Of a stretch of 64,000 bases of DNA, positions 47,326-58,194 are shown piece by piece. The notes beneath the pieces were generated by a model. That model did no database searches. It worked only from the letters and a program-made list of their open reading frames with translations, and was not told where the DNA came from. Every line of letters starts with the position of its first letter. Within the stretch, counting starts at the first letter, position 1. The DNA is taken from the NCBI GenBank assembly GCA_026826555.1, contig JAKSZT010005175.1, positions 1,292,902-1,356,901 of the forward strand, written 5' to 3'. Source of the DNA: Tolypeutes matacus (taxonomy: Eukaryota; Chordata; Mammalia; Cingulata; Chlamyphoridae). The translations under genes and the position numbers were made by a program.

Positions 47326-50300
47326 AATAAAAATACATTAAATGTATATAACACCAGATTTGAATTGATAGAAGACAGAATTAATGACTTTTATGACAAA
47401 ACATCTGAATTTGAAAAGACAGAAGAATAAAAAGAGAAAGAATGGAAAAAATGGAACAGGGTCTCAGGGAATTGAATGAACAATTGAAATGCATAAACAT
47501 ACATGTTATTGGTATCCCAGAAGAGTAAGAGAATGGAAAAGAGTCAGAAAAAATATTTGAGGAAATAATGACTGAAAACTTCCCAACCCTTATAAAAGGG
47601 ATAAATATCAATATCCAAGAAGTACAACACATCCCAAACAGAATAAATCTGAATAAACCTACTTTGAGATACCTACCATTCAGAATAACAAATATCAGAC
47701 ATAAATAGGGGATTCTGAAAACAGCAAGAGAAAAGCATAAGACCACATACAAGTGATTCTCAATAAGATTTAATGCCAACCTCTCATTAGAAACCATGGA
47801 GGTAAGAAGAAAGTGGCATGTTGAATTTAATGTACTGAAAGAGAAAAACTGCTAGGCAAGAATTCTGTCCTTCAGAAATGAGAGTGTTTAAAGTCTTCAC
47901 AGACAAACAAAAACTGAGAGTGTGTTATGAAATAAATTACATTTGTACATTAGTATGCTACAAGAGATACTAAAAGGAGTGCTGCAGCCTGAAAGGCAAA
48001 AAGAAGGGAAAGAGACTTGGAGACGAGTGTAGAAATGAAGTTTACTAGGAAGGGTAAATTAAATGTTAAAAAGACAGACAATAGCAAGATATAACAACAG
48101 AAACCAAAAGATAAAATGGACTAAATATGTAATGCCTTTACAATAATAATATTGAATGTTAATGGATTGAATTCCCCATTCAAATGACACAGAGTGACTG
48201 AATGGGTGGAAAAATACGAACCATATGTATGTTGTCTACAAGAGAATCACTTCAGATATAAGGACACAACCATGTTGAAAGTGAAAGATTAGAAAAAGAT
48301 TTTCCATGCATATAGTAACCAAAAAAGATCTAGAGTAGCAATAGTAATACACAACAAAATAGATTTTAAATTCAAAATTGGTATAGGAGATGAGGAAGAT
48401 CATTATAGATTATTAAAAGGGGAAATTCACCAAGAAGAAATAACTATAATAAATATTTGCACCTAACCTGGGTGCCCCAGGATATATGAGGAACACACTG
48501 GCAAAACTGAAGTGAGTTATATATGTCTCTATAATAATAGTTATAGATTTCAATACACCACTTTCAACATTGGATAGAACATCTGGGCAGAGGAAAAACA
48601 AGGAAACAGAGAGCTTGAATATTATAAATGAACTAGGTTTAAAAATATTCATAGATCTTTACATCTGAAAACAACAGGATATACATATTTTCAAGTACTC
48701 ATGTGTCTTTCTCCAGACTGTATGATGGATCATAAGACAGGTCTCAACAAATTTAAAAAGTTTAAATTTTACAAAACACTCTCTCTGATCATTATAGAAT
48801 GAAGATGCAAATCAATAATGGATTGGAAAAGGGAAATTCACAAATATATGGAGGTTAATACAACCCTTAATAATCAGTTGGTCAAAGAAGAAACTGTAAG
48901 ATAATTTAGCAAATATTTTGACACGAATGAAAACCGGCCACAATGTACCAAAACATATGGAACACAACAAAGAGAGTGCCGAAAGGGAAATTTATTGCCC
49001 TCAATGCTTACATTAAAAAAGAAGAAAAAGATAAATTTGAAGAACTGGACAACTGGAGGAACTAGAAAAAGAACAGCAAACCAATCCCAAACTAAGCCAA
49101 AGGAAAGAAATAATAAAGATCATAGCAGAAATAAGTGAAATTAGGTATAAAATAGCAAGAAAGATAATCAACAAAACCAAAAGATATTTCCTTGAGAAGA
49201 TGAACATAAATGGCAAACCTTTGGCTAGACTGACAAAGAAAAAAGAGAGAAGATGCAAATAAATAAAATCAGAAATGAGATGTGGGATATTACCACTGAC
49301 CCTGCAGAAATGAAAGGAATTATAATAGGATACTATGAAAAACTGTATGCCACAAGATTCGGCAACATAGATAAAATATACAAATTCCTAGAAACACATG
49401 AACAACTTATGTTGACCCTAGAAGAAATAGGCCTCAACAAACCAATCACAATTAAAGAGATTGAAACGGTCATTAAAAGCCTCCCAAAGATGAAAAATCT
49501 AGGATCAATTGTCTTCACTAGTGAATTCTAACAAACATCAAAGATGATCTAATACCAACCTTGTTCAAGCTCTTCCAAAATATTGAACAGGAAGGAATAC
49601 TACCAAACTCATTTTGTAAAGCCAGCATCACTTTAATACCAAAATTAGCCAAAGATATTAAAAGAAAAGAAAATTATAAACCATTTTCTCTAATGAATAT
49701 AGATGCAAAAATCCTCAACGAAATAATTGTTAACTGAATCCAAAAGCACATTAACAGAATTACATACCATGATCAATTGGTTTTATCCGGGTATGCAAGG
49801 GTTTTTCAACACAAGAAAATCAATTAGTGTAATAAACCACATTAATAAATTGAAGAAGAAAAATCACATGATCCTCTCAATTGATGCAGAAAAGGCATAT
49901 GACAAAGTACAGCATTCTTTCTTGATAAAAACACTCTAAAAATAAGAACTATTAAGATATTTTCTCAACATGGTAAAGTGCATATGTGAAAAACCCATAG
50001 GTAGCATTGCCTCAATGGTGAAAGACTGAAAGTTTTCCCACTGAGATCAGGAACAAGACAAGGATGCTCATTTTCACCACTGTTATTAATATTGTGCTAG
50101 AAATTCTAGTGAGAGCAATTAGGCTAGATAAAGAAATAAAAGACACCCAAATAAGAAAGAAAGAAATAAAATTTTTGCAATCCACCGGTGATATGATCCT
50201 ATATCTAGAATGCCATGAAAAATCTACAACAAAGCTACTAGAATCAAAAGCTGAGTTCAGCAAAGTGGTGGGATACAAAATTAATATGTAAAAAGTCAGT

Positions 50301-51479
50301 AGTGTTTCTATACACTACTGATGAACAATCTGAGAAAGAAATCAGAAAAAAAAAATTCATTTATAATAGCTACTAGAAAAAATTAACCAAGGACATAAAG
50401 GACCTGTGTTCAGAAAACTATAAAACACTGATAAAGGAAACCAAAGAAGACTTAAATGAATGGAAGGAAATTTTGTGTTGATGGACTGGAATACTAAATA
50501 TCATTAAGATGTCAATGCTACCCAAATGGATTTTCAGATTCAATGCCATCCCAATTAATTCCCAAAGGCTCTCTCTCTCTTTTTTTTTTTTCAGAAGTGG
50601 AAAAGCCAATTATCAAATTTATTTGGAAGAGTAAAGGGCCCTGAATAGCCAAAAATATCTTTAAAAGAAGACTGAAGTTGGAGGACTCTCACTTCCTGAC
50701 TTTAAAGCATATTACTTAGCTATAGTGGTAAAATCTGCATGATACTGGTATAAAAATAAACAGATTGACTAATGGAACCAAATTGAGAACTCAGAAATAG
50801 ACCCTCAGGCATCTATTGTCAAGTGATTTTTGACAAGGCTGTCATTCCCACCCAGCTGGGCCAGAAAAGTCTATTCAACAAATAGTGCTGGGAATACTGG
50901 ATATCCATATACAAAAGAAAGAAAAGGACCCCTTTCTCACACTTTATACAAAAATTAACTTAAAATGGATCAAAGACTTAAATATAAAGCTATAGCCATA
51001 AAATTTCTGGAAGAAAACATAGGAAAACATCTTCAAGATCTTGTGGTAGGCAGTAATTTCTTAAACCTTACCCTAACCAAAGCACAAGCAATGAAAGAAA
51101 AAAAAATAGATAATTAAAATGTATCTATTTTTTCTCTCAAAATTAAAACACTTGTTCTTCAAAAGACTGGCAACAAAGTAAAAATGCATCCTATACAATG
51201 GGGAAAAATTTGGAAAATACATACCTGATAAAGGATTGATATCCATATTATATAAAGATACAATACAACTCAATGATAAAAAGGCAAGCAACCAATTTTA
51301 AAAAATGAGCAAAAGATTTGAAGAGGCTTCTTTCCAAAGAAGAAATAAAAATGTCCAGAAAGCACAAGAAGAGATATTCAAAATTACTAGCTATTAGAGA
51401 AATGCAGATCAAAACTACAATGAGATACCATTTCACACCTTGTAGAATGGCCATTAGAAAAGAACAACAACAAAAAACA

Positions 51480-51640
51480 AAAAACAAACAAACAAACAAA
51501 CAAACCCCCCCCCCCCCCCGAAAACTACAAGTGCTGGAAAGGATGCAGAGAAATAGAAAACTACTATTGGAGAGGATGTGGAGAAATAACATGTGGAAAA
51601 CTAGTGTTGGATAGGATATGGAAAGGATGTGGACAAATAG
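51480..51640 (+). repeat. (CAAA)n, C14 run, and tandem repeat of the L1 zinc-knuckle segment
   Basis: After ACAAACAAACAAAC comes an uninterrupted run of C. It is followed by three imperfect copies of a unit of about 35 bp reading GAAAACTAC.A.TG.TGGARAGG ATGYRGAGAAAT (seen near 51,520, 51,557 and 51,595). This unit encodes the CWxGCGE part of the ORF2 Cys-His knuckle, which is normally present once. Confidence 0.8.
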
Positions 51641-51697
51641 GAACACTCCTTCACTGTTGGTGGGAATGTAGAATGGTGCTGCCTCTTTGGAAGACAG

Positions 51698-52370
51698 TGT
51701 ATTAGTCAGCCACAGTGGTACTGATGCAAAATACCATAAATCTGCTGGCCTTTATAAAGGGTATTGATTTGGGGTTGAAGCTTACAGCTACCAGACCATA
51801 AAGCTTAAGTTTCTTCCTTCACCAAAGTCTGTTGCCATGTTGGAGTAAGATGGCCTGTCCAGCACAAGATGCCTGAACATCTGCAAGAGTTCAGGCTTCC
51901 TCATCCTCTTAAGGCTCCATGGTCCCAGCTTCTAAATATTAGCTGTAGACTGGGATTAGTCTCATCTCTCCTTGGGCTCATTTCTCTTCGGGCTCAGCTG
52001 CTCTGCTCTCTCCACAAGGCCATCTGTAAACTATCAGGCTGATGGCTCATATCTCTTCCCAGGGCCTCTGCCCTGTCTAAAGGAGCCTTCTCTCTTTCCT
52101 CACATATCTGCTTCTCGGTGTATTTACTTCTTGAGGCTCCAGCACTAAAACTCCAACTCCTCTGCTGTGTAATTTTCTCTGTGAGTCCCCACCCACCAAG
52201 GGGGCAGGGACTCGACATCCTATGGACATGGCCCAATCAAAGCCTTAATCAAAATTCAATCAAGTAACAATGAAATCTCTGAATGCAATCTAATCTAATA
52301 TGCCCAGAGGACCAGACCAGTTCACAAACTATCTATTTTTGGAATTCATAAACAATATCAAACTGCTACA
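51698..52370 (-). mobile_element. Solo LTR, family L1v (minus), with 5-bp target-site duplication GACAG
   Basis: The plus strand begins TGTATTAGTCAGCC and ends AAACTGCTACA, so in LTR orientation it reads TGTAGCAGTTT...GGCTGACTAATACA. The exact duplication GACAG is at 51,693-51,697 and 52,371-52,375, and the L1 ORF2 text is continuous when the LTR is skipped. GGGGACTC near 52,205 and an AATACC/ATTT-type polyadenylation region near 51,760 match the copies at 54.3 and 60.4 kb. Five-base duplications and TG...CA ends fit an ERVL-like (class III) element. That class is inferred. Confidence 0.92.
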
Positions 52371-53659
52371 GACAGCTTGTCTGTATCTCACAAAGCTGAA
52401 TATGAACTGCCATATTATCCTTCAATCCAATTACTAGGGATATATTCAGAAGAACTGAAAGCAAGGACACAAACTGACATTTGCACACTGATGCCCTTAG
52501 TAGCATTATTCACAATTGCTAAAATATGGAACCAGCGCAAGTGCCCATTAACCCAAGAATGGATAAACAAAATGTGGTGTATATATATATAAAATGGGAT
52601 ACTGTTCAGCTTTAAGATGAAATGAATTCAGGAAGCATATGATAACATAGGTTAACCTTGAGAATATTATGTTGAGTGAAATAAGCCAGACATGGAAGGA
52701 CAAGTATTGTAAGGTCTCATTAAAATGAACTAAATATGATGAGTAAACTCATGGAGGTAAATGCTAACATATAGGTTACTAGGAGATAGAATGTGGGTTG
52801 AGAATCAGAGCTGGTTCTTAATGTATGTAGAATTGTTAAAAAGGTTTATTGTGAAAGTGTGGAAATAAATAGAGTTGGTTGTAACACATTGTAGTGAGTA
52901 TAACTAACACTGCTGATTTATAAGTATGATTGTGGATGAAAGAGGTATTCTGTGGGTGTAAATGCCAATGGAAAGGAAACTAGAGAATAATCTAGGGAAT
53001 GCATAACAGTGATTTCAGTGGCAGATGAAGATTATGGTTAATAGTATAAGAATGTTCTTTTACAAAGTGTCAAGATTATGGTGATACATGGGAAAACTAC
53101 AACTTAACGTAACATATGGACTACAGTTAACAGTAATGTTATATTTTTATAGCAATGGCAAGTAGATATAATTTCAATTTTAAGGGACCATACTAGGAGT
53201 GTAAAGGTCAGTGTGGGAATTTTCCTTTTGGACTAATGAAAACGTTCTAAAATTGACTGCAGTCATGGCAGAACAACAATTTGATAAAAATGAGAGCCAT
53301 TGAATGTACACCTTGAAATAATTCTATAAGGCATGGGACTGTATAACAGTAAATCCTATGGTGGAAGATAGACTGTGGTTAACAGAATGTGAGAATGCTG
53401 TCTTATGAACTATAATAAATATATAATACTACTACAGGGTGTTAAAAATCAGGTGCATTAAGAGAAAATACAACAAATGTAAGATATTGGCTATAGTTAG
53501 TAGTAATAATTTGACACTCTTTCATAGTTTGTAACAAATATTTTATATCAATGCAAGGTGTTGGTGGTGGAGAGATGTATGGGGAAATTGTATGACATTT
53601 TGCATGTTTTTTTGGTAAATCACAACTTTTAGTATACAAAAAATAAAATAAAATAAAGC

Positions 53660-54308
53660 ATTTAACTATCAAGTGGATTCCTTCATTGACCAAATCTATT
53701 CTCAGTGAAGTATATATTCTGCATTATACTTTGAGGTTTAAAGAGAAATCTTTGTTAAAAACAACTTGGCATTTTAGAGGATCTACTTTTTAAACCTTCA
53801 TTCGCCTCTAATTAACAGCTCTGCATGTGCTAGGCCTCTTGAAATTACTATGTTAAAATACCAGTTCAGTGGGAACAAATATCCACAGAGCTTGTTTTCC
53901 AAAGAATTGTTAGGGTAGCAAAATATACCTAAGCTGTTTTAAAGCAGTGAAACATATCTCAGAGTTAAGCTTTGAATGAAAATGTAGTGCCCAAATCTCA
54001 TTCTGCTTAAATAGCTTATAACAAATACAGTTGAATTAAAAAAAGAAAAGCTTCATGAAAAAAAGGTAAAGTACTTTTATCTAGCTGATGTCTTTATGAA
54101 AAGAATAAGTAAATGATACCTATGTAAAGGAAGAAAGGAACAAGAAACATTCACTATGATTTTTGGTGGAAAAGTATTGTGACATCAATTACCAGATAAG
54201 AGATATTACATTATTCAGTGAGCAATTCAAAATCAACAGTTAATTTATGGAGGCAGTAAACTAGTCCACTAAATATGAGATTTTTTGAAAAATTAGTTTC
54301 TTATTGGC
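53660..54308. other. Unassigned intergenic DNA
   Basis: No gene or repeat recognised between the L1 tail and the LTR pair. Confidence 0.45.
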
Positions 54309-54312
54309 ACCA

Positions 54313-54907
54313 TGTAGCAGTTTGATATTATTGATGAATTCCAAAAAGAAATATTGGATTACATTTGTAAACTGGTCTTTTCCTCTGGGCATATTAGAGT
54401 GTATTGGATTCAGAAGTTTTACTTTTACTTGATTAAATAATGACTAAATTTTTGATTGGGCCAAGTCAGTAGGACATTGCATGCGTGCACCCTTGGGGGG
54501 CAGGGACTCACAGAGAAACCGCATGGCAGAGAAAGGAGTTTGGAGTTTTAATTCTGGAGCCTGGGGAAGTAAGCACACAGAGGAATTTGGTCATGAGAAA
54601 GGAGAGAAGGGCTGGGAAAAGAGACAAGCCATTTGTCTGATAGTCTACAGCTGGCCTTGTGGAGAGAAGCAAGCCTAAGCCTGGAGAGAAGCAAGCCCCA
54701 GGAAGAGAGGATCCCAGGAAGAATGAAATCTTGGCAGATGTCGGCAACCATCTTGCTCCAACACGTGACAACAAACTTTGGTGAGGCAAGTAACTTATGC
54801 TTTATGGCCTGGTAACTGTAAGCTTATACCCCAAATAAATACCCTTTAGAAAAACCAACCAAGTTCTGGTATTTTGCATCAACACCCCTTTGGCTGACTA
54901 ATATACA
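54313..54907 (+). mobile_element. Solo LTR, family L1v (plus), first arm of an inverted pair
   Basis: It starts TGTAGCAGTTTGATATTATT. Interior landmarks are AAACTGGTCTTTTCC, GGGGGGCAGGGACTCACAG, TACAGCTGGCCTTGTGGAG, GGCCTGGTAACTGTAAGC and AATAAATACCCTTTAG, and the end is CCTTTGGCTGACTAATATACA. CACCA occurs at both edges (54,308-54,312 and 54,906-54,910), overlapping the last bases, which is a probable 5-bp duplication. Short frames of up to 93 codons are LTR text. Confidence 0.88.
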
Positions 54908-54928
54908 CCACAACCACAGAGGTTAAAC

Positions 54929-55566
54929 CTATATTAGTCTGCCAAAGGGATGCTGTTGCAAAGTATTAGAAATCTATTGGCTTTTATAAAGGGTATTTAT
55001 TTGGGGTAAAATGTACAGTTACAAGGCCCCAAAAAGTACAGCTCAAGATTGCTTTCTCACCAAAATCTGATGCCATGTGTTGAAGCAAGACAGTCTCTGA
55101 TCTTTGTGAGGTTTCAGCCTTCCCTCTAGGCTTCCTTTCTCTCAGCTGTAGGCTGGCATAGAGATTGTTTCTCAGGGCTTCCTCTCTTCTGGCATATGGC
55201 TCATTTCTTTCCAGGATTTCTTCAGCCTTGGCTGTCTTCCCATGGTCAGCTACAAACTCTCAGGTAAATGGCTCATCTCCTCAAGGCCCCAGGATCAAAT
55301 ATGACAGAGCTCTCTCTTCTCATGTGTCTCCTTGAGTGAGTGTCCGTTTATATCAACCCACCAAGGGGGTGGGGACTCAACCTGAGTTAGACCTCCCTGA
55401 CATAGAAAAATCAGAAGTCCTAAATTGATTTTATCAAGTAAACTTAATCAGAAGCCCCTCACTGAATTTAATAAGATCAAAAGCTATCACACACAGAAGA
55501 ATAGAATAGTTTACAAACATAATCTTTCACTTTTTGTTATTCAGAAAAATAATCTCAAGCTGTCAC
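54929..55566 (-). mobile_element. Solo LTR, family L1v (minus), second arm of an inverted pair
   Basis: It is the reverse complement of the same LTR: TATTAGTCTGCCAAAGGGAT, GGCTTTTATAAAGGGTATTT, AATCTGATGCCATGT, CCACCAAGGGGGTGGGGACT and a diverged end CTCAAGCTGTCA. It begins about 20 bp after the plus copy ends, so the two face each other tail to tail. It is more diverged than its neighbour at the U3 end, and no target-site duplication is readable. Confidence 0.85.
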
Positions 55567-55721
55567 TCCTTGATATTGAAACATGCAGTATCAATTGAAA
55601 AATTCAAGAATTAGTAAATATTATCCATCTGTACTAAGGCAGAAAAACAAACTAAAAGTTAATTTCTGATAGTAGCATATCAGGTGTAAATGAACAAAGG
55701 CCATTGAGTACAGATGCATTA

Positions 55722-56635
55722 TAAGTTAAGGTAGTGGTTTTTTCAAGTCCTTCATGACATCTTTATTCCTCAGAGTATATATCATTGGATTAAACATTGA
55801 GTTGACAATGTTATAGAAAAGAGAGAGAAATTTGTCTGTTCCAGAAGAATGCCTGTATTTGGGTCTCAAATATGTAATGCTCCCTGATCCAAAGAATAAA
55901 GCCACAACTACGACATGAGATGAGCAAGTGGAGAAAGCTTTGGCTAGTCCTGTTGATGATGGCAACTTCCAGATGTTGGAGATGATTTTTGCCATAGGAG
56001 TCCAGGATTAACAGAAAAGGGATCATAACAAACAGCACAGCTCCTCTAATGATCAACATCTCATTCACAAAGGTGTCCCCACATGCCAGCTTAAGAATTG
56101 GGGGTATGTAACAGAAGTGATTGATTTGTTTAAATTCCTAAAAGGCAGAGAGAAAATCTGTCAGGACTGCCCAATCTGAATGGGAATTCCACTGATCCAG
56201 GAGCCAGCCAACAGCTGCATGCAGACTTTGTGGAGCATGACTAGAGGAGGTGGGTTACAAATGGCCATGTAGCAGTCATAGGCCATCACAGTCAGGAGGA
56301 ATATTTCTGTGTTTCCAAGCGTAAGGACAAAACACATTTGAGTAGCACAGGCAAAGAAAGAAATGTTTCTTTTCTGGGTCCAAAGATTTATGAGCATTCT
56401 AGGAAGAGTGACAGACCCAATCAAGGTTTCCAAGAAAGAAAAATTACTGAGGGAAAATACATGGGAATCTGGAGGGCCTGGTCAGTTTCAGTTTTGAGGA
56501 TAATGATGCCATTTCCCAATAGAATAGTCACATTGACAAAGAAAAATCATCACAAATAGAAACATTTGGAGATTAGGACTATCAGAAAATCCCCAAAGAA
56601 CAAATTCCTTCACTGAAGTGAGGCTTACTTCTGAT
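55722..56635 (-). pseudogene. Class II olfactory receptor pseudogene, OR10-like
   Basis: The 5' end reads KEFVLWGFSDSPNLQMFLFV near 56,615-56,550. Frameshifts follow, then a frame at 56,433-56,161 with METLIGSVTLPRMLINLW and MAYDCYMAICNPP, where DRY has become DCY. Helix 5 pieces lie near 56,060-56,000. The last 89 codons (55,995-55,726) are open: KAFSTCSSHVVVVALFFGSG, SITYLRPKYRHSSGTDKFLS, then NPMIYTLRNKDVMKDLKK. The YLRPK...DKFLSLFY text resembles OR10-family receptors, a judgement from memory. The start codon is not found: the region just upstream is replaced by a long T run from 56,638. Confidence 0.9.
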
Positions 56636-56637
56636 GG

Positions 56638-56720
56638 TTTTTTTTTTTTTTTTTTTTTTTTTTCCATTGTTAAAAATTATAAAAATATTTTTTTTTTAAA
56701 AAAAAAAAAAAAAAAAAAAG
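56638..56720. repeat. Poly(T) / poly(A) inverted tracts next to the olfactory receptor 5' end
   Basis: A T-run of about 25 is followed by a short AT-rich core, then nine T and about 20 A. The two homopolymers are complementary and could pair. They may be the tails of two small, abutting retroposed fragments in opposite orientation, or simple-sequence growth. Confidence 0.75.
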
Positions 56721-56724
56721 AAAT

Positions 56725-57725
56725 AAGTTGTTTATGTTTGACCTGATTTTTCCCAACTTTGTGCTCTAGAGTATTTGGAGGGATTTAGAAAATATAATTT
56801 TAAGCTCTCAATTCAAATTCCAGCATTTCATATCCTACAATCAAAGAACACAACTGAGGTCCAATGGTGAATGTATGCCAAATTGTAAACATATCAACAT
56901 ATCTAAAATTAGGCTTGCATTCGTATGGACGTAATGAACACTTAAATTACACTTTTTCATGTTTTCATTGTAGGCAGATCAAAATGAGTCTTTTTTTAGT
57001 CCAATTATTCACAAAGAGAATCCTGAGGTAGACACATTTCCCAGCGAAAGCCCACCATCAAATTTTGAATGTATTTTTCTATAATGCTTCAACTCTTCCA
57101 TGAAGAATTTTGCAAATAAAGTGTGTGTAAAACTTTCCTTGTATAGCTATAACTCTTACTATTTGTGCATGCACTTTAATATGAAACAATATCAAAACAA
57201 AATTACTAGCATTGTGATTATGTACAATGTTTCAAGATCTTTCATTGACTATATCTCATCATTGAGCAGATGAGCAATAGGTATTTCTTGACATATTGAT
57301 TGCCTAATAACAACAATGTTGAATTAATTGCATTGGTGATATGATTTCAGAAACTCTTCCAAGTCTATCTATCCTCAAGTTTCTCACCATCTGCAACTGG
57401 TTATCATTCCAATTCTTATTTTAATAATATAACCAAGATGGAGCTGATGGAAATCAAAATATGACAGTGTAAATTATTATAAAATATAATAATTTACCAA
57501 AAAGACCAAAAGCAGAGATGAAATCTTTTAGGTAGAGAACATGTGAGCAAATGTATTTTGATAGTGATTTGGTAGACATACAGTTGCTCAATAACTTTCT
57601 GAGGTATTGAGATCTCGGTAGACAATACAGAAATTTAAACAATGAAGGCAATTAACAGAATCATAGAATTGGATAATATGTAGAATACAGGAGGTAAAAT
57701 GATTTTTAACTGAGTTACTGATGTT
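56725..57725. other. Unassigned AT-rich DNA
   Basis: No gene or repeat recognised. The 65-codon minus frame at 57,454-57,651 has no signature. Confidence 0.45.
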
Positions 57726-57870
57726 TAGGCAATTGCTTACCATACATTTTCTCATTTATTTCTCATATATTCTTTTTGAGTTAAGTGTTTATGTCCTCAT
57801 GTTTTGTTGTGTGTCTTTTTTTTGGATGAAGAAACAGAGGCTCAGAGTTTGCATACATTTTCCTATTTCA
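57725..57870 (-). repeat. MIR-like SINE, antisense
   Basis: ATTTTCTCATTTATTTCTCA, TTTTTGGATGAAGAAACAGA and GGCTCAGAG follow antisense MIR order (GATGAGGAAACTGAGGCTCAGAG). Confidence 0.6.
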
Positions 57871-57904
57871 TACACATGCTAGGATTTCAAATCATTGCTC
57901 AATT

Positions 57905-58190
57905 TTTTAGACATAGGATTGGATTTAGAATTCCTTGACTTTGGACTTTGGTTGCAATCAGCAATTATTTAAACTTTCAAACCAGTTCTTATAGTTGAAA
58001 AAAAAATATGGAGCTAATATCTACCTTTCAGAGTTGTGAGAATTATTGAGAAATTATAAACAGCTTAGCTACACTTTATTTATTTTATCATATAGTATTT
58101 TTATTTTCTTTATTATGATCTCATTTGCAATTGTGGAATCTCCAGAATATAACAGCTTAGACAGCACTCAATTAATAGCTGCTGAGTAAG
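57905..58190 (+). repeat. MIR-like SINE, 3' half
   Basis: GGAGCTAATATCTACCTTTC, AGAGTTGTGAGAATTATTGA and, further on, AGCACTCAATTAATAGCTGC follow the MIR 3' half, with AT-rich DNA inserted between at about 58,070-58,135. Confidence 0.5.
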
Positions 58191-58194
58191 CTTT

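Larger units (their letters stand above)
48140..52610 (+). pseudogene. L1 ORF2 remnant (endonuclease, reverse transcriptase, C-terminal domain)
   Basis: Endonuclease traces: LNVNGLNSPFK-like text near 48,155, a CLQENHF-like stretch near 48,235 and, near 48,785, an altered form of the SDH signature. Linker: WNTTKRVPKGKFIALNAYIKK-like. RT: an open piece at 49,253-49,531 (NKPITIKEIETVIKSLPKMK), then [20 protein letters not shown] at 49,727-49,939 and DMILYLECHEKSTTKL at 50,064-50,291, where the FADD box has become a dead STGD-like sequence. C-terminus: LGIYSEELKA, ALFTIAKIWNQRKCP and EWINKMW at 52,377-52,592, after the LTR. The Cys-His knuckle segment is expanded by a tandem repeat at 51,519-51,640. 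Confidence 0.9.
47330..53655 (+). mobile_element. Long L1 element, truncated in ORF1, interrupted by an LTR
   Basis: It starts late in the ORF1 coiled coil (RFELIEDRIN-like) directly after XR copy C. ORF1 text runs to about 47,930, ORF2 from about 48,140 to 52,610, and the 3'UTR to about 53,655. The 3'UTR contains ACGTTCTAAAATTGACTG, CATTGAATGTACACCTTG and GACTGTATAACAGTAAATC, ending in an A-rich tail (AAAATAAAATAAAATAAAGC). An LTR inserted at 51,698-52,370. This is the most complete L1 body here at about 5.65 kb without the LTR, but every domain carries stops and indels. Confidence 0.9.
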
